DNA from: Spirochaetaceae bacterium | GTDB lineage: Bacteria; Spirochaetota; Spirochaetia; DSM-27196; SKKC01 | Reading direction: 5' to 3' | NCBI GenBank assembly: GCA_003552745.1 | Contig: PUOG01000056.1 | Coordinates: forward strand, 1-5,621 | Length of the DNA: 5,621 nucleotides | Shown: piece by piece, positions 1-5,621 of the stretch | How the letters are laid out: every line of letters starts with the position of its first letter | How positions within the stretch are numbered: position 1 is the stretch's first letter | Translations under genes and position numbers: made by a program | Notes under the pieces: generated by a model | Told to the model about the DNA's origin: nothing | Seen by the model: the letters and a program-made list of their open reading frames with translations, nothing else | The model's database searches: none

Positions 1-1109
1 ACATCGGCGAGTACGGTCGGCTCGAGGTAGTATCCACCGGTGGAGCCGACATCCGCCACCTTCCCTCCGTAGACCAACCGCGCGCCTGAGTCGACGGCGT
101 TCTTCACGTGTGCGAGCGCATTTTCGAGCGATTCGCGGTTGACCACCGCACCGATATCCACCCCCTCCTCGAGTCCGTATCCGACCTTCAGTGCCTTCGT
201 CTTCTCCGTAAAGCGTTTCAGGAAATCGTCGTAGATCGGCTTCTCGACGTAGATCCTGTTCGCCGCTATACAGCTCTGACCGGTATTGCGGAACTTGGTG
301 ATAAGCGCACCGTCGACGGCGAGTTCGAGGTCGGCATCGGCGAAGACGAGCACCGGTGCGTGGCCGCCGAGCTCGAGGCTCAGCTTCGTGACCGTCGTCG
401 CGCTCTTCTCGATGAGCGACTTGCCTACTTCGGTCGAGCCTGTGAACGAAATCTTGCGAACCACCGGATTCTCGAGCAGCTCGTTACCGATCTCTGCGGC
501 CGGCCCTGCAACCAGCTGGAAAACTCCTTTCGGAACGCCGGCCTTCTCGAGGCATTCGGCGAATTGCACCGCGCACACCGGGGTCTGTGACGCCGGCTTG
601 AGAATGACCGGACACCCTGCTGCCAGGGCCGGTGCAACCTTGCGCGCTGAGAGCATGAGCGGAAAATTCCACGGCGCGATGCACGCGGACACCCCGATCG
701 GCCGGCGGATTACCAGATGACGCTTCCCGTCGGCCTGATGCGGTACGATGCGCCCGTACGCCCGGCGCGCCTCCTCGGCGAACCAGCGCAGGTGATCGAT
801 CGTGACCGATACCTCGCCGTTGCTCTGTGCGTACGGCTTCCCGTTCTCCATGGTGATGGTCCGCGCGATCTCCTCGCGTCGTGATTCGAGCCCGCGCGCA
901 GCGGCGAGCAGAATGTCACCGCGCTGTATTGCCGTTTTCTTTTCCCACCCCTGGCGCGCGGCCTCCGCCGCTTCGATCGCCCGGCGTGTGCCGATGCAGT
1001 CGGTGAGTGACATCGCGGTGAACGGTTTCCCGGTACCGGGGTCGACGATCTCGCGGTACTGCCCGGTGTCGATCCACTCTCCGTTCAGAAAGAGTTTGTG
1101 CGTTGTCAT
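1..1109 (-). CDS. gabD: Succinate-semialdehyde dehydrogenase (GabD-type aldehyde dehydrogenase), C-terminus off the left edge
   Basis: Probably oxidises succinate semialdehyde to succinate in the cytoplasm with NAD(P)+, the last step of 4-aminobutyrate breakdown. The first 369 residues are present; E. coli GabD has about 480. Aldehyde dehydrogenase hallmarks occur in order: APWNFP with the oxyanion Asn148, KPAS with Lys171 and Ser174 (cofactor ribose/phosphate contacts), FTGSTEVG at 222-229, LELGG with general base Glu246, and NTGQSC with catalytic Cys280. WFAEEARRAYG (109-119) matches the GabD/SSADH substrate-carboxylate region and is unlike AldA. Lys171 and Ser174 match the NADP-preferring E. 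coli enzyme, so NADP+ use is inferred. Residue 282 is Ala, so the CxC redox pair of human SSADH is absent. The start is the ATG at 1107-1109, ten bases after an AAGGAGG; the ATG at 1114-1116 is out of frame. A related semialdehyde as substrate cannot be excluded. Confidence 0.9.
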   Translation of the reverse strand, partial: MTTHKLFLNGEWIDTGQYREIVDPGTGKPFTAMSLTDCIGTRRAIEAAEAARQGWEKKTAIQRGDILLAAARGLESRREEIARTITMENGKPYAQSNGEVSVTIDHLRWFAEEARRAYGRIVPHQADGKRHLVIRRPIGVSACIAPWNFPLMLSARKVAPALAAGCPVILKPASQTPVCAVQFAECLEKAGVPKGVFQLVAGPAAEIGNELLENPVVRKISFTGSTEVGKSLIEKSATTVTKLSLELGGHAPVLVFADADLELAVDGALITKFRNTGQSCIAANRIYVEKPIYDDFLKRFTEKTKALKVGYGLEEGVDIGAVVNRESLENALAHVKNAVDSGARLVYGGKVADVGSTGGYYLEPTVLAD

Positions 1110-1119
1110 GATCCATCAA

Positions 1120-1126
1120 CCTCCTT
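1120..1126 (-). promoter_or_regulatory. Shine-Dalgarno site of the gabD-like gene
   Basis: On the minus strand the sequence reads AAGGAGG, ten bases before the ATG at 1109. It is the strongest ribosome binding site in the window and decides the start against the out-of-frame ATG at 1116, which would lie only three bases from it. Confidence 0.8.
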
Positions 1127-1166
1127 ACTGTCCGAACGCCGAGCTCTCCGCGTGGCGACCGGTAGC

Positions 1167-1196
1167 TTGACCGAAGAGCGTTGCTCCGGCTCTCAT
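1167..1196 (+). promoter_or_regulatory. Weak promoter candidate for the mazG-like gene, with a small inverted repeat in the spacer
   Basis: TTGACC (1167-1172, five of six matches to the -35 consensus) is followed after 18 bases by TCTCAT (1191-1196, four of six to the -10 consensus). Transcription would then begin at about 1203-1204, at the ATG itself, giving a leaderless mRNA. This fits the absence of any SD-like sequence before 1204. The spacer holds GAGC-GTT-GCTC (1176-1186) and AGAGC-N9-GCTCT (1175-1193), which could be an operator or chance. No convincing promoter was found for the divergent dehydrogenase gene in this 94-bp gap. Confidence 0.25.
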
Positions 1197-1203
1197 ACTA
1201 CCC

Positions 1204-1533
1204 ATGGATTTCAGGCAGTATCAACAAGACTCTCGAAAGACGTGGAACCGCGTATACACCGATCATCCGCTGGTGTACCCGACCATGGGGCTAACGAATG
1301 AAGCCGGTGAGGTAGCGGGGAAGGTGAAGAAGATCTTCCGTGACCGAAGCGGAGAGATCACCGATGAGATTCGCGGCGCACTGAAAGAGGAGCTCGGCGA
1401 TGTCCTCTGGTACCTGACTCAGATATGCACCGAGCTCGATCTCACCCTCGAGGAGGTCGCCGAGACCAACATCAAGAAGCTGTTCTCACGCATGGAACGC
1501 GGCACGATCGGCGGCGACGGCGACCAGCGCTGA
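1204..1533 (+). CDS. MazG-like nucleotide pyrophosphohydrolase, short single-domain form
   Basis: A 109-residue cytoplasmic protein of the all-alpha NTP pyrophosphohydrolase (MazG-like) superfamily. Such enzymes cleave nucleoside triphosphates to monophosphate and pyrophosphate, often to remove non-canonical nucleotides; the substrate here cannot be told. The metal-binding signature is complete: E33-AG-E36 on the first helix and E63-LG-D66 on the next, 26 residues apart. The motif is followed by a helix ending in N89-IKKLFSR and a C-terminal GGDGDQR tail, both typical of short MazG-like proteins. It is one domain, not the longer two-domain E. coli MazG. ATG 1204 is the only usual start: an in-frame TGA lies at 1168-1170 with no ATG, GTG or TTG between. 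No SD precedes it. It converges on rlmKL with a 20-bp gap and no hairpin terminator. Family assignment is firm, cellular role inferred. Confidence 0.9.
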   Translation: MDFRQYQQDSRKTWNRVYTDHPLVYPTMGLTNEAGEVAGKVKKIFRDRSGEITDEIRGALKEELGDVLWYLTQICTELDLTLEEVAETNIKKLFSRMERGTIGGDGDQR

Positions 1534-1553
1534 GAAGTGTATGAGTTGCACGC

Positions 1554-3872
1554 TTACGATCTGCGGCGTAGCACGAAGACATGGTGACTCTTGCTTGCCC
1601 GGGTGAAGTCGACCGGCAGCAGAGCGTCGGAGACATCCTCGACCTCCAAACTCTCCGTCAGCTCCGCATCGATGCGGAAACGTCGGAAGTTGTTCGCGAA
1701 TACGATCGTGCCGCCGGGAGCCAGACGCGCGGCGGCCAGAGAGATAAGCCGGCCATGGTCGCGTTGGATCTCGAAGTCTCGGTCGCGGCTCTTGCTGTTC
1801 GAAAAGGTCGGAGGATCGACGAGAATCAGATCGAATTGCTCGGTGCTCTGTTCGAGGTATTGCATGCTGTCGGCATTCACGATCCGGTTGTGCCGATCGG
1901 AGAGTTCGTTGAGCCGGTAGTTCCGCATGCCCCAATCGAGATAGGTGCGTGAAGTGTCGACTGAAACGGTCATGGAGGCCCCGCCGAGTGCGGCAGCTAC
2001 CGATGCGGTGCATGTATACGAGAAGAGATTCAGGAAGCGACGTTTCGCCGCGCGCGAACGGATCAATGCGCGGAGTTCGCGCTTTTCGCAGAAGAGGCCG
2101 GTATCGATATATCCTTCCGGCCGGACCTCGAAGCGCATACCGTTTTCGTTGACGACGATCGAACGGTTCGCAGATCGCGGTTCCGCCCCGTACTGCCCGG
2201 ACCCGCGTTGCCGGCGTCGTTTCTTCACGACGATCTGTTCGTCACTGACCTCGAGATAATCGCGAACCGCGAGCCGGAGCTCCTCGAGCCGCCGGAGCGC
2301 GACTTCCTGCGGTATCTCCTTCGGCGGGGCGTACTCCTGCAACACGACGACCGTCGCTCCCGATTCCGCGGTATACACGTCGATTGCCGCCGCATACTGC
2401 GGTATGTCGGCGTCGTACAATCGGTAGCACCCGACCTCTCCCGAACGGAGAAGCGGTCGCAGTTTTTTGCGGTTCTTCTTGAGCCGATTATGGATTGCCT
2501 TCGGCCCGTCGGTGACGGGCCCGGCCTCCGGCCTTTCGCCGGCCGGCTCGCGGTATCGATTCGCTTCGCTGAGTTGCAAAACCCCGGCGACTATCTCGGT
2601 TCCGCCGTTGTAGAAGGTGAGCACACGCTGCGCCTGCAGGCCAAGGTGGCGCAGTTGCTCGCGCGAGGCCGCGAGCACGGTTGCCGTGAAACCGCCGAGC
2701 GTCCGTGCAAGCCATCTGCCGAACGACCGGTACGTCTCTACCGGATCGTCGGTCGAGGCGCCTGAGCTCCCGCCCAGCCTGATCCCGTACGGCGGATTGG
2801 TGACCAGGAAGAGCTCCGGACCTCGCGCCTGGGCTCGGGCGAGCGCTCCGGCGGCGTCGGAGCTGCGTCGATCGTCACCGCTCGCCCGGTCTACGGCAGT
2901 TTTCCAACTGCCGAGGAGCGCGCCGCGCTTGAGCGCGGCGAAATCGCGCTGCGCAAACTCGATACACGCAGAAACGCCGGCACGCTCGGCGTTCGCTCGC
3001 GCTGCGGCAGCCGCATTCGAGTCGCGGTCGGAGGCCCAGATGCGCCCGCCCGCCTTGACCCAGCGATCGAGTCCGTTGCTCCGGCAATCGTGTGCCTCTT
3101 CGATGAGCGCCTCCCACATGTGCGGATCGTAACCGATCCAACGCCGGAATCCGAAATTCGTGCGGTTGAGTCCGGGCGCCGAATCGATCGCCGTGAGAGC
3201 CGCCTCGATCGGGAACGTTCCCGAGCCGCACATCGGATCGACGAGGAGGGGCGGCGGGCCACCATTGACTCGCCACCTCCGGAGTGCGGCCTGCCAACCC
3301 GAACGCACCAGGATCGCCGCGGCTGTGTTCTCCCGCAGCGGGGCGGCAACCGATTCGGTCCGGTAGCCGCGCCGATGAAGGCCCTCACCGGAGAGGTCGA
3401 GAGAAGCGATTGCCGTCCTCTCGGTGAGATAGAGCGAAATCCGGATGTCCGGCGCATGCACATCCACCGATGGTCTGCGATTCGTGCGGGCGCGGAAACG
3501 ATCGCACACCGCATCCTTCACCACCAGAAAAGGGAGACTGGAATGCCGGAAAGCCGAATGTGCGCTATGCCCGAAAACGGCGATCGTGTCATTCACGCTG
3601 AAGTGCCGTTCCCAGGGCACGTGTCGGGCGAACGCGTACAGATCGTCCTTTCCGGAAACCGTATCGCGTTCCAGTTCCAGCAGCACTCGATCGGCGAGTC
3701 TCGACCAGAGACAAACGCGCAATCCGGTCTCCGTCGATCCGACGAACGACACCCCTCCGGTCGTCGCTCGTGGTTCACTTCCCGGTGCGATCGCACGGAT
3801 CTCCGAGACGAGCAGCTCTTCAACGTAGCGGGGGCAAGGCGAAAAATAGGTCGAGTTCGATCGATCGGTCAT
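1554..3872 (-). CDS. rlmKL: Bifunctional 23S rRNA methyltransferase RlmKL (m2G2445 and m7G2069)
   Basis: A fusion enzyme that methylates two guanines of 23S rRNA during large-subunit assembly, using S-adenosylmethionine. Order of parts: a short N-terminal region; THUMP RNA-binding domain (about 45-160, including the conserved APDIRISLYL and SLDLSGEGLHRRGYR); RlmL methyltransferase with DPMCGSGT (212-219) and catalytic NPPY (359-362); a linker (about 436-456); and RlmK, with NRLKKNRKKL (462-471), CYRLYDADIPQY (482-493), SAM motif NLFSYT (615-620) and DPPTFSNSK (686-694). E. coli RlmKL has 702 residues and this has 772; about 30-35 extra residues sit at 320-353, just before NPPY. Position 621, Gly in E. 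coli, is Cys here. The start ATG has an in-frame TGA six codons upstream and no other start codon between. No SD is visible. The gene is divergent from fucI. Confidence 0.96.
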   Translation of the reverse strand: MTDRSNSTYFSPCPRYVEELLVSEIRAIAPGSEPRATTGGVSFVGSTETGLRVCLWSRLADRVLLELERDTVSGKDDLYAFARHVPWERHFSVNDTIAVFGHSAHSAFRHSSLPFLVVKDAVCDRFRARTNRRPSVDVHAPDIRISLYLTERTAIASLDLSGEGLHRRGYRTESVAAPLRENTAAAILVRSGWQAALRRWRVNGGPPPLLVDPMCGSGTFPIEAALTAIDSAPGLNRTNFGFRRWIGYDPHMWEALIEEAHDCRSNGLDRWVKAGGRIWASDRDSNAAAAARANAERAGVSACIEFAQRDFAALKRGALLGSWKTAVDRASGDDRRSSDAAGALARAQARGPELFLVTNPPYGIRLGGSSGASTDDPVETYRSFGRWLARTLGGFTATVLAASREQLRHLGLQAQRVLTFYNGGTEIVAGVLQLSEANRYREPAGERPEAGPVTDGPKAIHNRLKKNRKKLRPLLRSGEVGCYRLYDADIPQYAAAIDVYTAESGATVVVLQEYAPPKEIPQEVALRRLEELRLAVRDYLEVSDEQIVVKKRRRQRGSGQYGAEPRSANRSIVVNENGMRFEVRPEGYIDTGLFCEKRELRALIRSRAAKRRFLNLFSYTCTASVAAALGGASMTVSVDTSRTYLDWGMRNYRLNELSDRHNRIVNADSMQYLEQSTEQFDLILVDPPTFSNSKSRDRDFEIQRDHGRLISLAAARLAPGGTIVFANNFRRFRIDAELTESLEVEDVSDALLPVDFTRASKSHHVFVLRRRS
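2528..2546 (-). repeat. GC-rich inverted repeat inside rlmKL (linker region)
   Basis: Perfect six-base arms, CCGGCC and GGCCGG, surround seven bases. In the rlmKL mRNA this could form a short hairpin whose loop contains GAAA. It encodes part of the proline- and glycine-rich linker between the RlmL and RlmK domains (near residues 443-448). At this base composition such a repeat can easily arise by chance. Confidence 0.4.
2894..2913 (-). repeat. Perfect hairpin inside rlmKL with a GNRA-type loop
   Basis: In the mRNA sense, CGGCAGTT pairs with AACTGCCG around the four-base loop GGAA, a GNRA-class tetraloop. The eight base pairs are exact. It spans codons 320-327, the start of the segment lacking in E. 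coli RlmKL. No T-run follows, so it does not resemble an intrinsic terminator. Confidence 0.6.
2921..2940 (-). repeat. Perfect GC-rich hairpin inside rlmKL
   Basis: Arms CGCCGCGCT and AGCGCGGCG are exactly complementary with two bases between them, so eight G/C pairs can close a four-base UCAA loop in the mRNA. It lies seven bases upstream (mRNA sense) of the hairpin at 2894-2913 and covers codons 311-317, shortly before the insertion. The function is unknown. Confidence 0.6.
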
Positions 3873-3882
3873 GGCGCTAAAT

Positions 3883-3899
3883 GAGGCTCACTATGCCTC
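3883..3899 (-). promoter_or_regulatory. Small inverted repeat in the rlmKL leader
   Basis: In the mRNA sense, GAGGC-ATAGTGA-GCCTC can form a five-pair stem ending ten bases before the rlmKL ATG. The only SD-like bases near the start (GAGG) lie in its upstream arm, about 23 bases from the ATG, too far for normal use. It may influence initiation or be chance; five-base arms are weak evidence. Confidence 0.25.
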
Positions 3900-3968
3900 G
3901 ATGTCGGCGGTTCCGGCGGCGGTTTGTGCAGGCGAGGTCCGTGCCGTACGACTGAGTCACACCGGGCG

Positions 3969-3997
3969 AGTATACCGGTGCTCGAGCGCCGACACAA
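3969..3997 (-). promoter_or_regulatory. Promoter candidate for rlmKL
   Basis: On the minus strand, TTGTGT (3992-3997) and TATACT (3969-3974) are separated by 17 bases. The -10 matches the consensus in five of six positions, the -35 in only three. Transcription would start at about 3962, giving a leader of roughly 90 bases. This is a pattern match by eye only. Confidence 0.3.
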
Positions 3998-4080
3998 TCG
4001 CCCGGGAGCGAGGCGTGTCGACGGCGCGGTGCCTACGGTCAGGCTACTGCGAAAACAGCTTGAGCGGCGGTCTTACGCTT

Positions 4081-4107
4081 TTGACCACAAGCGCGTGCCG
4101 GTATAGC
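4081..4107 (+). promoter_or_regulatory. Promoter candidate for fucI
   Basis: TTGACC (4081-4086) and TATAGC (4102-4107) are separated by 15 bases, shorter than the ideal 17. A start at about 4114 would leave a leader of some 33 bases that includes the SD site. TAGCCTG (4104-4110), one arm of a 7-base inverted repeat whose other arm is at 4040-4046, overlaps the -10 and could be an operator half-site. A TATAAA at 4118-4123 is too near the SD to serve as -10. Low confidence. Confidence 0.3.
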
Positions 4108-4129
4108 CTGTAGCAAGTATAAACCAAGC

Positions 4130-4134
4130 GGAGG
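4130..4134 (+). promoter_or_regulatory. Shine-Dalgarno site of fucI, unusually spaced
   Basis: GGAGG lies 12 bases before the fucI ATG (4147) but only two bases before an earlier ATG (4137). Neither spacing is optimal. The first ATG opens a frame that stops after five codons, so 4147 is the real start despite the long gap. Confidence 0.65.
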
Positions 4135-4154
4135 ATATGGCTGAATATGGCTGA
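4135..4154 (+). repeat. Exact 10-bp tandem duplication over the fucI start, with a decoy five-codon frame
   Basis: ATATGGCTGA occurs twice in direct succession (4135-4144 and 4145-4154). The first copy supplies the ATG at 4137, whose frame reads MAEYG and stops at the TGA 4152-4154. The second copy supplies the fucI ATG at 4147, in another frame. The small frame therefore overlaps the first codons of fucI and could compete with it or couple to it. Whether it is translated is unknown. Confidence 0.8.
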
Positions 4155-5621
4155 CAACAACGATTTCAAGCAGAGCGGCGCGGTCAAGCGGTTGCACGGT
4201 GCGCTTCCGAAGGTAGGAATACGCCCGACGATCGACGGCCGGAGGCGCGGAGTACGAGAGAGCCTCGAGCACAAGACAATGGCTCTCGCGAAAGCGGCCG
4301 CCGCGTTGATCGAGAGCAACGTGCGGCACGCGAGCGGACATGCGGTCGAGTGCGTGATCGCCGACAGCTGCATCGGCGGCGTTGCGGAAGCGGCCGCTTG
4401 CGCTGAGAAGTTCGAGGGCGAGAATGTAGGGCTTACGCTGACCGTTACCCCGTGCTGGTGCTACGGGTCGGAGACGATGGACATGACACCACTTATTCCC
4501 AAGGCGGTCTGGGGGTTCAACGGCACCGAACGTCCGGGTGCGGTGTACCTTGCGGCGGTCCTTGCTGCGCACAGCCAGAAAGGAGTTCCGGCGTTCGGTA
4601 TCTACGGTCGAGAGGTTCAGGATGCCGACGATAACACGGTGCCTGACGATGTTGCCGACCGGATCCTCCAGTTCGTTCGCTCAGGGCTGGCGGTCGCAAC
4701 CATGCGAGGAAAGAGCTACCTCTCGCTCGGCGGCGTCTCCATGGGTATCGGCGGCTGTTACGTCACAGAGCCGTTCTATAAGGACTACCTCGGCATGAGG
4801 AATGAGTATGTCGACATGAGCGAAATCATCCGCCGACTGAACGAGGGTATTTACGATCCCGACGAGTACAAACAGGCGATAGCATGGGTCGAGAAGTACT
4901 GCAAGCCGAACGTCGGGAAGGATCCGAATCCGCCGGAGAACCAGCGCAGCGCGGAGCAGAAGGAGTCGGATTGGGAGACATCGGTCAAGATGGCGATCAT
5001 CACGCGCGACCTTATGGTCGGTAATCCGCGTCTGGCGGAGCTGGGATTCGAGGAGGAGGCGAACGGTCACAACGCGATTGCCGCCGGATTCCAGGGGCAG
5101 CGACAGTGGACCGACTTCATGCCGAACGGCGACTTCATGGAGGCAATTCTCAACTCATCGTTCGACTGGAACGGGATCCGCCAGCCGTACGTTCTCGCCA
5201 CCGAGAACGACAACCTGAACGCCATGTCGATGGTCTTCGGTCACCTGCTGACCGCACGATCACAGATCTTCGCCGACGTGCGTACCTACTGGAGCCCTGA
5301 CGCGGTCAAACGCGTAGCCGGGAAGAGCCTGAGCGGCCGTGCGAAAGACGGGATGATCCATCTCATCAACTCCGGTCCGGCGACTCTCGACGGTACCGGC
5401 GAGCAGAAGGAAGACGGAAAGCCGGCCCTGAAGCCGTTCTGGGAGATCACCCCCGATGAGGCGAAGGCGTGCCTGGCGAGCACCACGTGGCATCCCGGCG
5501 TCATCGAGTACTTCCGCGGCGGCGGCTATTCGACGAGTTACCTGACAAAGGGCGAGATGCCGGTCACCATGTGTCGTCTGAATGTAATCGACGGGCTCGG
5601 TCCGGCCATGCAGATCGCCGA
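4147..5621 (+). CDS. fucI: L-fucose isomerase, C-terminus off the right edge
   Basis: Isomerises L-fucose to L-fuculose, the first step of fucose catabolism; the family also converts D-arabinose to D-ribulose. It acts in the cytoplasm, as a Mn-dependent hexamer in E. coli. The first 491 residues are present; E. coli FucI has 591. Near-identical family blocks include GIRPTIDGRR (24-33), TPCWCYGSET (101-110), WGFNGTERPGAVYLAA (122-137), GKSYLSLGGVSMGI (188-201), NAIAAGFQGQR (309-319), ILNSSFDWNG (334-343), ATENDNLN (351-358) and EYFRGGGYS (454-462). Metal ligands Glu332 and Asp355 correspond to E. coli Glu337 and Asp361; the third ligand, a His, would lie beyond the edge. The N-terminus is about 14 residues longer than in E. 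coli. ATG 4147 is chosen because the earlier ATG (4137) is out of frame and soon stops; TTG 4192 has no SD. fucK, fucA or a transporter may follow but are not in view. Confidence 0.96.
   Translation, partial: MADNNDFKQSGAVKRLHGALPKVGIRPTIDGRRRGVRESLEHKTMALAKAAAALIESNVRHASGHAVECVIADSCIGGVAEAAACAEKFEGENVGLTLTVTPCWCYGSETMDMTPLIPKAVWGFNGTERPGAVYLAAVLAAHSQKGVPAFGIYGREVQDADDNTVPDDVADRILQFVRSGLAVATMRGKSYLSLGGVSMGIGGCYVTEPFYKDYLGMRNEYVDMSEIIRRLNEGIYDPDEYKQAIAWVEKYCKPNVGKDPNPPENQRSAEQKESDWETSVKMAIITRDLMVGNPRLAELGFEEEANGHNAIAAGFQGQRQWTDFMPNGDFMEAILNSSFDWNGIRQPYVLATENDNLNAMSMVFGHLLTARSQIFADVRTYWSPDAVKRVAGKSLSGRAKDGMIHLINSGPATLDGTGEQKEDGKPALKPFWEITPDEAKACLASTTWHPGVIEYFRGGGYSTSYLTKGEMPVTMCRLNVIDGLGPAMQIA

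Larger units (their letters stand above)
3873..4146. other. Divergent intergenic region between rlmKL and fucI
   Basis: This 274-bp gap must hold the promoters of both divergent genes. No convincing gene was found in it: the open frame at 3871-4113 (plus) overlaps the rlmKL start, lacks an SD and gives an unfamiliar Cys- and Ser-rich product. Small features seen are weak promoter candidates on each strand, an inverted repeat near the rlmKL start, CAGGCTA (4040-4046) repeated inverted as TAGCCTG (4104-4110), and the near-palindrome CGAG-N10-CTCG (3967-3984) over the rlmKL -10 candidate. No riboswitch or small RNA was recognised. Confidence 0.6.

Noticed and set aside
108..590. A 160-codon plus-strand frame over the aldehyde dehydrogenase
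   Set aside because: The minus-strand frame encodes all aldehyde dehydrogenase motifs here; this is a shadow.
1..1109. Lactaldehyde dehydrogenase (AldA) working with FucI in fucose breakdown
   Set aside because: The motif details (KPASQTP, WFAEEARRAYG, KFRNTGQSC) match GabD better than AldA, and two unrelated genes on alternating strands separate it from fucI.
1527..1554. AGCG...CGCT as a terminator between the mazG-like gene and rlmKL
   Set aside because: Four-base arms with a 20-base loop and no T-run do not make a terminator.
2208..2765. A 185-codon plus-strand frame opposite rlmKL
   Set aside because: No recognisable domain and it lies fully within the RlmKL coding region, including conserved motifs on the other strand.
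3090..3884. A 264-codon open frame on the plus strand opposite rlmKL
   Set aside because: It is the antisense shadow of a clearly coding, GC-rich gene; the product is low-complexity, Arg-rich and unfamiliar.
4040..4110. CAGGCTA and TAGCCTG as an operator pair upstream of fucI
   Set aside because: A 7-base inverted pair 57 bases apart is expected by chance in a 270-bp region; noted under the fucI promoter only.
4388..4399. Perfect 12-bp palindrome AAGCGGCCGCTT inside fucI
   Set aside because: It encodes conserved Glu/Ala-rich FucI residues and has no partner site; it is expected by chance at this GC content.
4039..4572. A 177-codon minus-strand frame over the fucI start
   Set aside because: It runs opposite strongly conserved fucI sequence and has no family resemblance.

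Overview
The window looks like ordinary chromosomal DNA from a GC-rich bacterium (by eye about 60% G+C). It holds four protein-coding genes and no sign of mobile DNA, CRISPR arrays, or rRNA or tRNA genes. A fused RlmKL rRNA methyltransferase, a GabD-type dehydrogenase and an FucI-type isomerase point to a Gram-negative-type or spirochaete-like lineage. That placement is inference; nothing here fixes the taxon.

Layout, left to right. (1) Positions 1-1109, minus strand: the N-terminal three quarters of a GabD-type succinate-semialdehyde dehydrogenase, cut by the left edge and preceded by a good Shine-Dalgarno (SD) site. (2) Positions 1110-1203: a 94-bp divergent spacer with a weak promoter candidate for the next gene. 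(3) Positions 1204-1533, plus strand: a 109-residue MazG-like nucleotide pyrophosphohydrolase with the complete ExxE/ExxD metal site. (4) A 20-bp convergent gap with no visible terminator. (5) Positions 1554-3872, minus strand: a complete 772-residue RlmKL, the two-domain 23S rRNA guanine methyltransferase, longer than the E. coli enzyme. (6) Positions 3873-4146: a divergent regulatory region. (7) Positions 4147-5621, plus strand: L-fucose isomerase, cut by the right edge.

The genes do not form one operon, since strands alternate (-, +, -, +). MazG-like hydrolase and RlmKL are housekeeping-type functions (nucleotide pool sanitation, ribosome modification). The two outer genes are catabolic. 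FucI would start L-fucose (or D-arabinose) use, and its partners fucK and fucA, if present, would lie beyond the right edge. The dehydrogenase resembles GabD more than the lactaldehyde dehydrogenase AldA, so a shared fucose pathway is not supported.

No new biological system is evident. The points most worth checking are: an exact 10-bp tandem duplication over the fucI start, which creates a decoy five-codon reading frame; a pair of adjacent perfect hairpins (one with a GNRA-type loop) inside rlmKL at the start of an insertion absent from E. coli RlmKL; and weak or missing SD signals for the mazG-like gene and rlmKL.
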